Source: Collimonas sp. OK242
GTDB taxonomy: Bacteria; Pseudomonadota; Gammaproteobacteria; Burkholderiales; Burkholderiaceae_D
Direction of reading: 5' to 3'
Length of the DNA stretch: 41,119 bases
Assembly (NCBI RefSeq): GCF_900107095.1
Contig: NZ_FNOR01000026.1
Span: 1-41,119, forward strand
The position numbers and the translations under genes were made by a program. Numbering within the stretch: position 1 is the first letter of the stretch; the number at the start of each line of letters is the position of its first letter. Below are positions 25,560 through 33,572 of the stretch, in pieces. Under the pieces are notes generated by a model. The model was not told where the DNA came from. It searched no databases and was given only the letters and a program-made list of their open reading frames with translations.

Positions 25560-25961
25560 ATGTTTGCCATGAACCGACTCAAGAACCTGCTGATTTTATT
25601 GCTGGCGCTGACACTCCCGATACAGGGATATGCAGCGGCGGCGATGGTTTTTTGCGGCTCGGAAAAAATCACGGCGGCAAGCGCCGCCGGCGATGGCGAC
25701 GCAACAGCGCATCATATGCATGCGCAAAATGCGGACCTGCCGTCCAAGGCTCGGCACGGCGGTCATGAGCACTCAGCGCAAGACAAGAACTCAAGCTCCT
25801 GCAGCTCTTGCGCGGCTTGCTGTGTGGGCGCGATTCCCATGCAGTCGGCGCTGCCCGCGGCGCAAGCGCTGCCGGCCATGCATTTCACGCAACTCCCTCT
25901 TTCAGGTTTTGTCGGCTACACCCCGGAAAACCCCGAACGACCTCCCTCAGTCCTCGCGTAA
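25560..25961 (+). CDS. Small secreted Cys/His-rich protein of the copper block
   Basis: 133-residue protein of unknown function. N-terminal signal peptide about residues 1-27 (hydrophobic LLILLLALTLP, cleavage near AAAA). The mature part holds a loose cluster of histidines (His51, 52, 54, 66, 69, 71) and then CSSCAACC (Cys81, 84, 87, 88), followed by a proline-rich tail ending PERPPS. It resembles DUF2946-like periplasmic proteins found in Burkholderiales copper loci, from memory. His and Cys clusters suggest binding of a soft metal in the periplasm. The start is uncertain (25560 or 25569); an extended -10-like TGCTAGAAT at 25544-25552 lies just upstream but too close to 25560. It may be co-transcribed with cueR. 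Confidence 0.75.
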   Translation: MFAMNRLKNLLILLLALTLPIQGYAAAAMVFCGSEKITAASAAGDGDATAHHMHAQNADLPSKARHGGHEHSAQDKNSSSCSSCAACCVGAIPMQSALPAAQALPAMHFTQLPLSGFVGYTPENPERPPSVLA

Positions 25962-26104
25962 CGCTCCCAACTCAAACGTCTTGCCGCCCGACCGGGATCG
26001 GCAAGTTTGATTGATGGGCCATGCCCTGGCGCAGTCTGCCGCGTGTCTTTGACCCGGCCGCATGGCAGCCAGGCAGGCTCCATTGTTCGGCTAACGAGGA
26101 CATC

Positions 26105-27511
26105 ATGTTCATTTTTTTACGCAGGCGCATGCTGCCTGCCGCGTTGCTGGTCGCCCTGACCGGTTGCGCCAGCTTGAGCGCCGATCACGGTTTTAGCGCA
26201 GTCAGCGAGATTGCCAAACAACGGCTGGGACAAACCCCGCTTCAACCGCGCTCCGAACAGGAACATGGCGAAGCCCGGGCGATCGTTCAGAAACTGCTGC
26301 AAGAGCCGCTCACCGCCGATGGCGCGCTACAAATCGCCTTGCTCAACAACCGCAGCCTGCAAGCCGACTATCAAGAACTCGGGATTGCCGAAGCAAACTG
26401 GGTGCAAGCCAGCCGTTTGCCGAATCCCGGCTTTAGCTTCGGCCGCACCCGCAGCGGCGGCGATCTCAAGATAGACCGCAGCTTTTCGATGGCGATCATG
26501 GGCTTGCTGACTTTACCGTTGAGTTCGAACATCGAACAGCGCCAGTTCGAGGTCCGCAAGCTGACGATCGTCAATCGTATCCTGCAGGTGGCCGCCGAGA
26601 CACGCAACGCTTACTACCAGAGTGTCGCCGCGAACCAGAGCATTGCCTACCAGGAGCAAGTGGAGAGCGCAGCGGCAGCCGGCAGCGAACTGGCGGGCAA
26701 GATGGCTGAGGCAGGCAATTTCAATCAGTTGGAACTGGCGCGCGAACAAGCATTTCACGCCGACGCCGTGACGCAATTGACACGCTCGCGCCAACAAGCA
26801 GTGGCGGCACGCGAGCAGCTGATCCGGCTGCTGGGCCTCGGTTCTGCGCAAGCTGCAATGCAATTGCCGCTGCGATTACCGGAGCTGCCTGCCCAGCGTC
26901 CGTCTTTGCAAGATGCAGAGAACCTGGCCATGGCGCAGCGGCTGGACATCGCTGCCGCCAGGCTGGAAGTCGAAGGTTTGCAGGCAACGCTGGGATTGAA
27001 TCGGGCTACCCGCTTCATCAATGTGCTGGATTTGGCTTATCTGCACAATTCCGAACCCGGCATCCCGCACGAAACCGGCTACCAGATCAGCCTTGAAATC
27101 CCCTTGTTCGACTGGGGCGGCGCGCGCATCGCCAAATCGGAAGCGATCTATATGCAAGCAGCCCATCGTCTCGCGGCCACCGCTGTGGACGCCCAGTCGC
27201 AAGTACGCGTGGCATATCAGGGCTACCAGGCTGCTTACGATCTGGCGCGGCATTACCGCGATCAGGTGGTGCCTTTGCGCAAACGGGTGTCGGACGAATA
27301 TCTGCTGCGCTACAACGGCATGCTGTCCAGCGTGTTCGAGCTATTGGCCGATGCCCGCGAACAAGCCAGTGCCGTCAACGCCGCCATCGATGCCAACCGC
27401 GATTTCTGGCTGGCGGACAGCGAGATGCAACTGGCGCTCGGCGGCTCCTTGCCGCCTCCCGCACCGGCATCGTCATCTTCACCTGCAAAACCACAAGGGA
27501 AACAGCCATGA
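26105..27511 (+). CDS. TolC-like outer-membrane efflux lipoprotein
   Basis: 468-residue outer-membrane efflux protein family member. The ATG at 26105 is chosen because GAGGAC precedes it and it opens with a lipoprotein signal: basic RRR, hydrophobic stretch, then lipobox ALTGC with Cys21 as the lipidated residue. The body is built of long heptad-like helices (periplasmic coiled-coil tunnel) in two repeats, with FGRTRSGG and ETGYQISLEIPLFDWGGA (core LEIPLFDWGGA) marking the strand-to-helix turns. No RND pump or membrane-fusion partner is adjacent; partner proteins are probably elsewhere. The next gene overlaps by 4 bp, so it belongs to a copper operon. Confidence 0.9.
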   Translation: MFIFLRRRMLPAALLVALTGCASLSADHGFSAVSEIAKQRLGQTPLQPRSEQEHGEARAIVQKLLQEPLTADGALQIALLNNRSLQADYQELGIAEANWVQASRLPNPGFSFGRTRSGGDLKIDRSFSMAIMGLLTLPLSSNIEQRQFEVRKLTIVNRILQVAAETRNAYYQSVAANQSIAYQEQVESAAAAGSELAGKMAEAGNFNQLELAREQAFHADAVTQLTRSRQQAVAAREQLIRLLGLGSAQAAMQLPLRLPELPAQRPSLQDAENLAMAQRLDIAAARLEVEGLQATLGLNRATRFINVLDLAYLHNSEPGIPHETGYQISLEIPLFDWGGARIAKSEAIYMQAAHRLAATAVDAQSQVRVAYQGYQAAYDLARHYRDQVVPLRKRVSDEYLLRYNGMLSSVFELLADAREQASAVNAAIDANRDFWLADSEMQLALGGSLPPPAPASSSSPAKPQGKQP

Positions 27512-28902
27512 AGCACTTATCACGACGCGCCTTTTTGCAAGGCTCGGCGCTGGCGGTCAGCGCTACCGCCGTCAGCCGGATCGGCGCCGCCAGCCTGCCG
27601 GAAGCAGTATTGCAAACCCGGGCCGATACCCAGCCGCCGCTCAGCCCGGCCAACGGCCGCCCTTATCAGCCGGTTGTCACCTTGAACGGCTGGACGCTGC
27701 CGTGGCGCATGAACAATGGCGTCAAGGAATTCCATCTGGTGGCGGAGCCGGTAGTGCGCGAAATCGCGCCCGGCATGAAAGCCAATCTGTGGGGTTACAA
27801 CGGCCAGAGTCCGGGGCCGACGATAGAGGTGGTGGAAGGGGACCGGGTGCGGATTTTCGTGACGAATAAACTGCCGGAACATACCTCCGTGCACTGGCAC
27901 GGCCAGCGTTTGCCGAATGGCATGGATGGCGTTACCGGCCTGACCCAGCCTGGCATCGCGCCCGGCAAGACCTTCGTCTACGAATTCGTGGCGCGCCGCG
28001 CCGGCACGTTCATGTACCACCCGCATGCCGATGAAATGGTGCAGATGGCGATGGGCATGATGGGCTTCTGGATCACCCATCCGAAAGACCCGTCGCTGAT
28101 GCGGGTCGACCGCGATTTCGTGTTCTTGCTGAACGCCTATGACATCGAACCGGGGGCCGCCACGCCCAGAGTCAATCAAATGACCGACTTCAACCTGTGG
28201 ACCTGGAACAGCCGCGCCTTCCCCGGCATCGATCCGCTGGTGGTGCGCCAGCATGACCGGGTCCGTATCAGAGTCGGCAACCTGACCATGACCAACCATC
28301 CTATCCATCTGCACGGCCACGAATTCGTGGTGACCGGCACCGACGGCGGCTGGACTCCGCCGGCCGGGCGCTGGCCGGAAGTCAGCACCGACATCGCCGT
28401 CGGCCAGATGCGTGCGATTGAATTCGACGCCAGCGAGCCGGGCGACTGGGCATTGCATTGCCATAAATCGCATCACACCATGAATGCCATGGGCCACGAG
28501 GTGCCGACCATGATCGGCGTCGACCAGAAATCGGTGCTGAAAAAAATCAACCAGCTGATTCCCGACTACATGGTGATGGGCGACAAAGGCGGCTCGATGG
28601 GCGATATGGAAATGCCCCTGCCAGACAACACCCTGCCGATGATGAGCGGCGCCGGCCCGTTTGGCGGGATTGAAATGGGCGGCATGTTTACTACGATGAA
28701 GGTACGCAAAGGCATCGCCAGCAACGATTACAAAGATCCCGGCTGGTACCGGCATCCGGCCGGCACCGTCGCCTATGAGTGGAAAGGCGGCGACGCCGCC
28801 ATGCCAGCCGCCGCCCATGCGCCCGACGCCAGGCGCATGGCTGGCAAGCCGGGGGAAATGATCATGAATGCCGTCAAGGGAGGCTCACATAGCGACCATT
28901 AA
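27508..28902 (+). CDS. Tat-exported multicopper oxidase (copper resistance type)
   Basis: 464-residue periplasmic oxidase, likely oxidising Cu(I) to the less toxic Cu(II). The Tat signal is at residues 5-10 (SRRAFLQ) and hydrophobic GSALAVSATAV. All four copper blocks are seen: HWHG (His129, His131), HPH (His171, His173), HPIHLHGH (His264, His267, His269, His271), and HCH with His323 and an axial Met328 (Met in HCHKSHHTMNAM). The last block is the type 1 site plus trinuclear ligands. The Met-rich segment near residues 355-395 (MGDMEMPLPD, MMSGAG, EMGGMF) resembles substrate-binding regions of CueO/CopA oxidases. Start overlaps the TolC-like gene by 4 bp. Confidence 0.94.
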   Translation: MKHLSRRAFLQGSALAVSATAVSRIGAASLPEAVLQTRADTQPPLSPANGRPYQPVVTLNGWTLPWRMNNGVKEFHLVAEPVVREIAPGMKANLWGYNGQSPGPTIEVVEGDRVRIFVTNKLPEHTSVHWHGQRLPNGMDGVTGLTQPGIAPGKTFVYEFVARRAGTFMYHPHADEMVQMAMGMMGFWITHPKDPSLMRVDRDFVFLLNAYDIEPGAATPRVNQMTDFNLWTWNSRAFPGIDPLVVRQHDRVRIRVGNLTMTNHPIHLHGHEFVVTGTDGGWTPPAGRWPEVSTDIAVGQMRAIEFDASEPGDWALHCHKSHHTMNAMGHEVPTMIGVDQKSVLKKINQLIPDYMVMGDKGGSMGDMEMPLPDNTLPMMSGAGPFGGIEMGGMFTTMKVRKGIASNDYKDPGWYRHPAGTVAYEWKGGDAAMPAAAHAPDARRMAGKPGEMIMNAVKGGSHSDH

Positions 28903-28974
28903 TCACATTTAACCGATTACGGCTTGCGCTCTGAAGCAAACCAATATTTTATTTTTTTATCAAAAGGTATTTCC

Positions 28975-29460
28975 ATGAAATTCATATTAATTGCATCAAC
29001 CCTGGCTTTGTCGCTGCTATCCCTCAATGCCTACTCCCACGGCGAAGAAACGCACAGTCCGGCCGCTGAAAAACAAGACGGGCATGCGGCGGCGTTGGGC
29101 AAACCCGGGGTTGCCGGCAAGGTATCGAAAACCATGAACGTCGATATGAACGACACGATGCGTTTCACGCCGGCGACCATCTCGGTCAAACGTGGTGAAA
29201 CCGTCAAATTCATCGTCAGGAATTCCGGCAATATCAAACACGAAATGGTGCTTGGCTCCGTCAAGGAATTAAAGGAACACGCGGCCCTGATGGCGAAATT
29301 TCCGGAAATGGAACATTCCGACCCAAATCAGGTATCGGTTGAACCAGGTAAAACCGGAGAGCTGATCTGGGAGTTCAGCAAAGCCGGTACATTTGATTTC
29401 GCCTGTTTGCAGGCGGGGCATTTTGAAGCCGGCATGCGCGGAAACATCATCGTTAAATGA
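28975..29460 (+). CDS. Periplasmic cupredoxin (plastocyanin/azurin-like)
   Basis: 161-residue blue-copper type protein. The ATG at 28975 follows AAAGG and begins a Sec signal peptide (residues 1-22, cleavage near YSH). The type 1 copper ligands are His89 in KHEM and Cys144, His149, Met154 in the block FACLQAGHFEAGM. The mature N-terminus is rich in His (HGEETH, DGHAA), possibly an extra metal site. It should be a periplasmic electron carrier or copper-binding partner of the adjacent oxidase. In other Burkholderiales a similar protein often follows the oxidase gene. Electron partner unknown. It is 72 bp after the oxidase and probably co-transcribed. Confidence 0.9.
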   Translation: MKFILIASTLALSLLSLNAYSHGEETHSPAAEKQDGHAAALGKPGVAGKVSKTMNVDMNDTMRFTPATISVKRGETVKFIVRNSGNIKHEMVLGSVKELKEHAALMAKFPEMEHSDPNQVSVEPGKTGELIWEFSKAGTFDFACLQAGHFEAGMRGNIIVK

Positions 29461-29495
29461 TATTTTTCCACAAGACACACAGCAAAGGAATTTTC

Positions 29496-29855
29496 ATGAA
29501 AACCAGTTCTGTTTTATCTGCAGCATTCGCTTTGACGTTAGCCGTTTCGTTCAACTTGCCGTTTTCGGCGATAGCTGCCGAGGAAGTCGAGAAATCCAGT
29601 GGCGTGGCGGAAATGAAGCCCGCCGACGCCGCGGCCATGTCGGCCGGGGAAGTGAAAAAAATCGATAAAGAGACTGGCAAGATCACGATCAAACATGGTC
29701 CATTGGTGAACCTGGACATGCCGCCGATGACGATGGTGTTTCGTGTAAAAGACCCGGCAATGCTGGATCAGGTAAAGCCTGGCGACAAGATCAATTTTGT
29801 CGTCGAAAAAGCCAACGGCGCTTTGACTGTCACGCAGATACAAGCTGGCAGCTGA
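29496..29855 (+). CDS. CusF-like periplasmic copper-binding protein
   Basis: 119-residue protein with Sec signal peptide (residues about 1-29, cleavage near AIAA) and a C-terminal CusF-type OB-fold domain (residues about 50-118). In E. coli CusF, copper is held by His36, Met47 and Met49 beneath Trp44. Here the matching positions are His67, Met78 and Met80, while Trp is replaced by Met75 in DMPPMTM, so the cation-pi contact is absent and a fourth sulfur is available. The ATG at 29496 follows AAAGGAA; a frame extended to 29457 overlaps the cupredoxin stop and has no good site. Likely role: metallochaperone to the outer-membrane channel or the oxidase. Confidence 0.9.
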   Translation: MKTSSVLSAAFALTLAVSFNLPFSAIAAEEVEKSSGVAEMKPADAAAMSAGEVKKIDKETGKITIKHGPLVNLDMPPMTMVFRVKDPAMLDQVKPGDKINFVVEKANGALTVTQIQAGS

Positions 29856-29968
29856 GATTTATCTGCATATGAGACGGTGCACTTGCTTTCGCAACTATCC
29901 ACCCCGTTTGACGATATGGATTTGATAAGGTGTGTGCGGGTGCATCCTCATTCAGGTAATGAAACAAC

Positions 29969-30000
29969 GTGTTCCTGGCAGGCTATGCTGCGAGGAACAC
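29969..30000 (+). terminator. Hairpin after the copper operon (possible terminator)
   Basis: GTGTTCCTGGCAG (29969-29981) and CTGCGAGGAACAC (29988-30000) pair over 13 bp with one mismatch and a 6-nt loop, 114 bp after the CusF-like gene. The tail TTAAAACC is not a strong T-run, so termination may be partial. Confidence 0.45.
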
Positions 30001-30022
30001 TTAAAACCATTGTTTCTGTTTC

Positions 30023-30083
30023 CTGACATCGGCAAAACAGGGCATTTATATATCTTCAACATGATTTAATCAATAGTTGAAGA
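30023..30083 (+). promoter_or_regulatory. Candidate promoter with inverted repeat at the start site
   Basis: CTGACA (30023-30028), an 18-bp spacer and TATATA (30047-30052) form a plausible promoter. Directly behind it lies an inverted repeat, TCTTCAAC (30053-30060) with GTTGAAGA (30076-30083), 15 bp apart, covering the expected start point and well placed for a repressor. No known regulator consensus (Fur, CueR) is recognised. Confidence 0.45.
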
Positions 30084-30188
30084 CGCTGATGACTTGCTGA
30101 ATCCGCCACGTTGCGCAGCTTGTCTGATCGACTCCTGCAAATAAAAAAAGGATTGTTCTTCCAACGTAGGCAAAGTAACTCCAGAAGC

Positions 30189-32210
30189 ATGTCCCCTCTA
30201 TTTCGCCACCGCGTCCTTCAATTCCATCGCTGGACCGGTTTTACTCTTGGCTTGGTCATGGTCTTGATTGCGGTTACCGGCGCCGGCATGGTTTTTCGTC
30301 CTCAGCTCGATCCTGTAATCAATCGCGATCAGTTCACAATGGCCGCTTGCCATGCGAGTTTACCGCTTGACACCCTGATTTCCAATGCACGTGCGGCTAA
30401 TCCGAAAGGCGGAGCACTCACTTACATACGACTTTACCCGGATACGAATGCGGCTACGCACATCCGCTTTAGTGATGACAAATGGGTGAACATGAATCCG
30501 TGTTCCGGCGCGGTGCTTGGGCAAGATGATCGCTATGGCGGTCTATTCGGTACGCTGGCGCTGTTGCATAGTTTTCATTTTATAAAGAGCGGCCACCTGA
30601 TTGCCGGCACAGTTACCCTGGCGTTTGCCATCATGCTTATTCTGGGCGGCCTCGCGGTCTGGTGGTCCGGCAGGCCACGCAGCGGCAGAAAATTCAGCGG
30701 CCGCGCCTTGCCGCAGCATCTTCACAAGACCACGGCGCTATATACCAGCCTGATTCTTTTGACCAGCGCACTCACCGGCTTGCCGCAAGCCTTTGAGTGG
30801 TGCCGGCACGGTATCTACCTGCTTGCGGGATCGCAGCTGCCTGCGCCAATATCGCCATCGGCGGCGCCAGCGGGCATTCGACGCTTGTCGGCAGAAGCAG
30901 TCCGGCAGCATGCGCATTCCCTGATGCCGCAGGCCAGGCAAGTGCAAATTCGTTTCGCCGAAAAACCTGACGATGCGGTTGACATTAGATTGATCGGGAC
31001 TGACGCACCACATGCCCAGGCATTCTCCTACCTGGAACTGGACTCCTACACCGGAAAGGTGCTGCGTTTCACTCCCTATGCCAAAAACAGTCCCGGAGAA
31101 AAAATCTATCTTTGGGCCTTATCCATCCACTACGGCTGGGTAGGCGGCCTGTTCGGCCAGCTGCTGCTGTTAGCCGGTGCACTATCCGTGCCGGTGCTGG
31201 CCTATACCGGCATCGGCAGCTATCTGCGCAGAAAATCCAAACAAGCCGCCAATAAACGAATGCTATTGCGCATCAGTAAAAAGACGATCGAAGCAGAAGG
31301 AATCTGCAGCTTCGAACTGGTAGATCCGGCAGGAAAGAAACTGCCTCCCTTCAGCCCCGGCTCCCACATCGACGTCTATCTGCGTACCGGCCTGGTACGG
31401 CAATATTCGCTGTGCAACGATCCGCGAGAGCGACATCGCTACCTGATCGGGGTGTTGCGCACGCAGGATTCGCGCGGCGGGTCGCAGGCTATGCATGACG
31501 ATCTCGAAGAAGGTTCCATATTGGAAATCGGCATGCCGAAAAACCATTTTCCACTCGTGCCCGCAGCCAAACGATCGCTATTGATCGCCGGCGGCATCGG
31601 CGTGACTCCCATCCTGTCGATGGCGGAACAGCTTGCCGGCAGGGACGCCGATTTCAGCATGCATTACTGCAGCCGTTCATTGCTACGCACCGCTTTTGTG
31701 AATCGGATCAAATCCGCGACATATGCGCAACACGTGACATTTCACTTCAGCGAGGGTGCATCGTCCCAGCGCCTCAACCTGCAGACGCTGCTCGCCGATC
31801 CGGATGCGACAAGCCATCTCTATGTCTGCGGCCCGGCAGGTTTCATGGATACGGTAATTGACACCGCAAGGAAGAATGGCTGGGGCAATGAGCGCCTGCA
31901 CCGTGAATATTTTGCGGCTGGGGTGAGCAGTTCAAGCCGCGATGCGGAATTCGACATCCAGCTTGCCAGCACGGGAAAAATCTACCGTATCGCAAAAGAT
32001 AAAACCATTGTTGCCGCTCTATCCGAAGCCGGTATCCGGATACCGACCATGTGTGAACAGGGTGTATGCGGCACTTGCCTGACCCGCGTACTGAATGGCG
32101 AACCGGATCATCGAGATAGCTTTCTAAGCGAAGAAGACAGGATGAAGAACGATCGCTTGCTGCCTTGTTGTTCTCGCGCATTGAGCACCATGCTGGTGCT
32201 GGATCTGTAG
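30189..32210 (+). CDS. Fused PepSY-domain membrane protein and PDR-type flavin/[2Fe-2S] reductase
   Basis: 673 residues. The first ~370 residues are a PepSY-type membrane domain with membrane helices and conserved histidines in FHRWTGFTLG, LLHSFHFI, LPQHLHKTT and ALSIHYGWVGG, the pattern of PepSY-associated reductases such as FoxB. The remainder is a phthalate dioxygenase reductase-like module: FMN motif RQYSLCN, NAD(P)H motifs GGIGVTPILSM and CGPAGFM, and a C-terminal ferredoxin with Cys622, 627, 630 and a fourth Cys in LLPCC. It should carry electrons from cytosolic NAD(P)H across the membrane, perhaps through heme bound by the histidines, to a periplasmic metal. The start at 30189 is chosen over a TTG at 30111. 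It converges on the gene at 32219. Confidence 0.85.
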   Translation: MSPLFRHRVLQFHRWTGFTLGLVMVLIAVTGAGMVFRPQLDPVINRDQFTMAACHASLPLDTLISNARAANPKGGALTYIRLYPDTNAATHIRFSDDKWVNMNPCSGAVLGQDDRYGGLFGTLALLHSFHFIKSGHLIAGTVTLAFAIMLILGGLAVWWSGRPRSGRKFSGRALPQHLHKTTALYTSLILLTSALTGLPQAFEWCRHGIYLLAGSQLPAPISPSAAPAGIRRLSAEAVRQHAHSLMPQARQVQIRFAEKPDDAVDIRLIGTDAPHAQAFSYLELDSYTGKVLRFTPYAKNSPGEKIYLWALSIHYGWVGGLFGQLLLLAGALSVPVLAYTGIGSYLRRKSKQAANKRMLLRISKKTIEAEGICSFELVDPAGKKLPPFSPGSHIDVYLRTGLVRQYSLCNDPRERHRYLIGVLRTQDSRGGSQAMHDDLEEGSILEIGMPKNHFPLVPAAKRSLLIAGGIGVTPILSMAEQLAGRDADFSMHYCSRSLLRTAFVNRIKSATYAQHVTFHFSEGASSQRLNLQTLLADPDATSHLYVCGPAGFMDTVIDTARKNGWGNERLHREYFAAGVSSSSRDAEFDIQLASTGKIYRIAKDKTIVAALSEAGIRIPTMCEQGVCGTCLTRVLNGEPDHRDSFLSEEDRMKNDRLLPCCSRALSTMLVLDL

Positions 32211-32218
32211 CTGATACT

Positions 32219-32926
32219 TTACGGTAACAAGCCGGGAACAATAAAACGGATAGCAAGCGCTACAAACTGCCCCGCACTCTCTCGTCCGAATGCATTGCCG
32301 AAAGTGGTACTAAAATCAATCCGATCAGGTAGCAGCACAGTGCGCAACCCGGCTTGATACGAGGGTTTTCCTTTATGCTCGCCATAAATTTCAGCAATCA
32401 CCATGAAGCGCCTGGACAACAATTTTTCCATCCCCATGCCCCAGGTCATACGTGCAGTGTGTTGCGTGTCCGAGTAAGTGATGCCTAGATTGGCATGCAG
32501 CAAAAACGCATCATCTGATAGCGATAGAGTGACCGGAATTTTCGCATAAGAGTGCAAAGAACGCTCTCTGCTGCCCGCCTCCGTTTCTCCATCTGTTCCC
32601 GCAATCAAGCCGATTCCGACGGCATTGGTTTGCAGTTCTCTCAAGACGGTTTTAAGCTGGATCTGCGTATGCGCCATGTAAAGACCTTGAACGTCTCTCT
32701 GCACCGCGCCCCCAGCAGCAATTTCAAGATTGCCGGTCGCATTGCAGGCCGGCATGAACCAACGTTCAGTGCGATCCCGGTTGAAACGTGCCCACGATTC
32801 AAACTGGCAAGCGTGCGGTTCGACGATCGCCGCATCGTCTACATTCAATGCGCCAGACGCCATGGCATTCGGAAACATAGCAATGCCGGATGCCAGCAAT
32901 GCGGCGCTCACTAGGATTTTCTTCAT
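32219..32926 (-). CDS. Putative outer-membrane barrel-type protein
   Basis: 235-residue protein with Sec signal peptide (residues about 1-23, cleavage after AMA). The mature region alternates polar and hydrophobic residues in short strand-like stretches (AKIPVTLSLSDDAFLLHANLGI, core VTLSLSDDAFLLHANL; RFMVIAEIYGEHKG; YQAGLRTVLLPDRIDFSTTF, core YQAGLRTVLLPD) and ends in hydrophobic ALAIRFIVPG, consistent with a beta-barrel related to the MetA-pathway (PF13557-like) family. No enzymatic motif is seen. It is the last gene of the minus-strand metal cluster and converges on the fused reductase gene with only 8 bp between stops. It may help pass the ligand across the outer membrane, but this is inference. 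Confidence 0.55.
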   Translation of the reverse strand: MKKILVSAALLASGIAMFPNAMASGALNVDDAAIVEPHACQFESWARFNRDRTERWFMPACNATGNLEIAAGGAVQRDVQGLYMAHTQIQLKTVLRELQTNAVGIGLIAGTDGETEAGSRERSLHSYAKIPVTLSLSDDAFLLHANLGITYSDTQHTARMTWGMGMEKLLSRRFMVIAEIYGEHKGKPSYQAGLRTVLLPDRIDFSTTFGNAFGRESAGQFVALAIRFIVPGLLP

Positions 32927-32999
32927 AGAGATAGCGTGGCCAGCGAAAATGGCCGGTACAAAGAATCAGGGGATCTTATGCTCGAATGCGCCAGCCGCA

Positions 33000-33020
33000 T
33001 TTTCTGCATTCCGCAGAAAA
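33000..33020. repeat. Short hairpin upstream of the barrel-type gene
   Basis: TTTTCTGC (33000-33007) and GCAGAAAA (33013-33020) form a perfect 8-bp stem with a 5-nt loop. It lies between the stop at 33098 and the next gene at 32926 on the minus strand; without a T-run it is not a convincing terminator. Confidence 0.35.
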
Positions 33021-33097
33021 CCGATAACGCTGCAGGCTTATCCGAGCGTTGCCAGGCTGGCGCAGCAGCGTCGTAATGAATCGCGCCACTACCTAGA

Positions 33098-33475
33098 TTA
33101 CTTAGTCGTGAAGCTGGCGCTGACTTTTGTTGTCTTATCTTTTAAAACCACCATCGCAACCACCTTTGAACCAGCTGGGATTTTGACTCCCTTAGCCTCG
33201 AATTTGTTGCCGCCGGCGGGCTTGAGTAGTGCTTCCGACTTGGCTCCTTTGCTGGTGATCGTCAGCTTGCCGCTCAGGTCGGCGCTCGGCAGTTCGTCGT
33301 CGTCATCCACGACGTACAACTCGGCTCCGTCTTTGCCCTGAACCAGTTCCAGCGACATGTCGCCATCGATCTGAATCAAGCCGCCATGTTCCGGTTTTGT
33401 ATTGCCGTGCGCATGTGCCGCGTTGAACGTCACGGACATAGCGCCCAGCAGCAATAGAATTGCAATCTTCTTCAT
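33098..33475 (-). CDS. Small periplasmic protein with histidine-bearing N-terminus
   Basis: 125 residues. The ATG at 33475 is chosen because AGAGGTG stands ahead of it and it begins a clean Sec signal peptide (residues 1-22, cleavage near AHA). The mature start is HGNTKPEHGGLIQIDGD, reminiscent of the N-terminal metal-binding segments of CzcB/CusB-like proteins and of small HGG proteins encoded near DUF4198 genes. The rest is a compact beta-rich domain with an acidic patch (VVDDDDELP). I know no function; a metal-binding periplasmic role is inferred from the histidines and the neighbouring genes. A longer frame back to 33598 overlaps the DUF4198 gene and has no ribosome site. Confidence 0.72.
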   Translation of the reverse strand: MKKIAILLLLGAMSVTFNAAHAHGNTKPEHGGLIQIDGDMSLELVQGKDGAELYVVDDDDELPSADLSGKLTITSKGAKSEALLKPAGGNKFEAKGVKIPAGSKVVAMVVLKDKTTKVSASFTTK

Positions 33476-33572
33476 TGAATCACCTCTGTATAAAGCGGCA
33501 CCCGTGGACGGGGAGCGCCGAAGGCCCGATACCAGACAGGCCGGCAGGAAAACTGCGGGCCAGGATTGTTCA

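Larger units (their letters stand above)
29856..30188. other. Gene-free stretch before the fused reductase gene
   Basis: No gene recognised. It contains a hairpin (29969-30000), a candidate promoter with an inverted repeat over the start region (30023-30083), and about 100 bp of untranslated leader if translation begins at 30189. Confidence 0.55.

Noticed and set aside
27520-28818. Long minus-strand frame opposite the multicopper oxidase
   Set aside because: His- and Arg-rich shadow; the plus strand has all copper motifs in frame.
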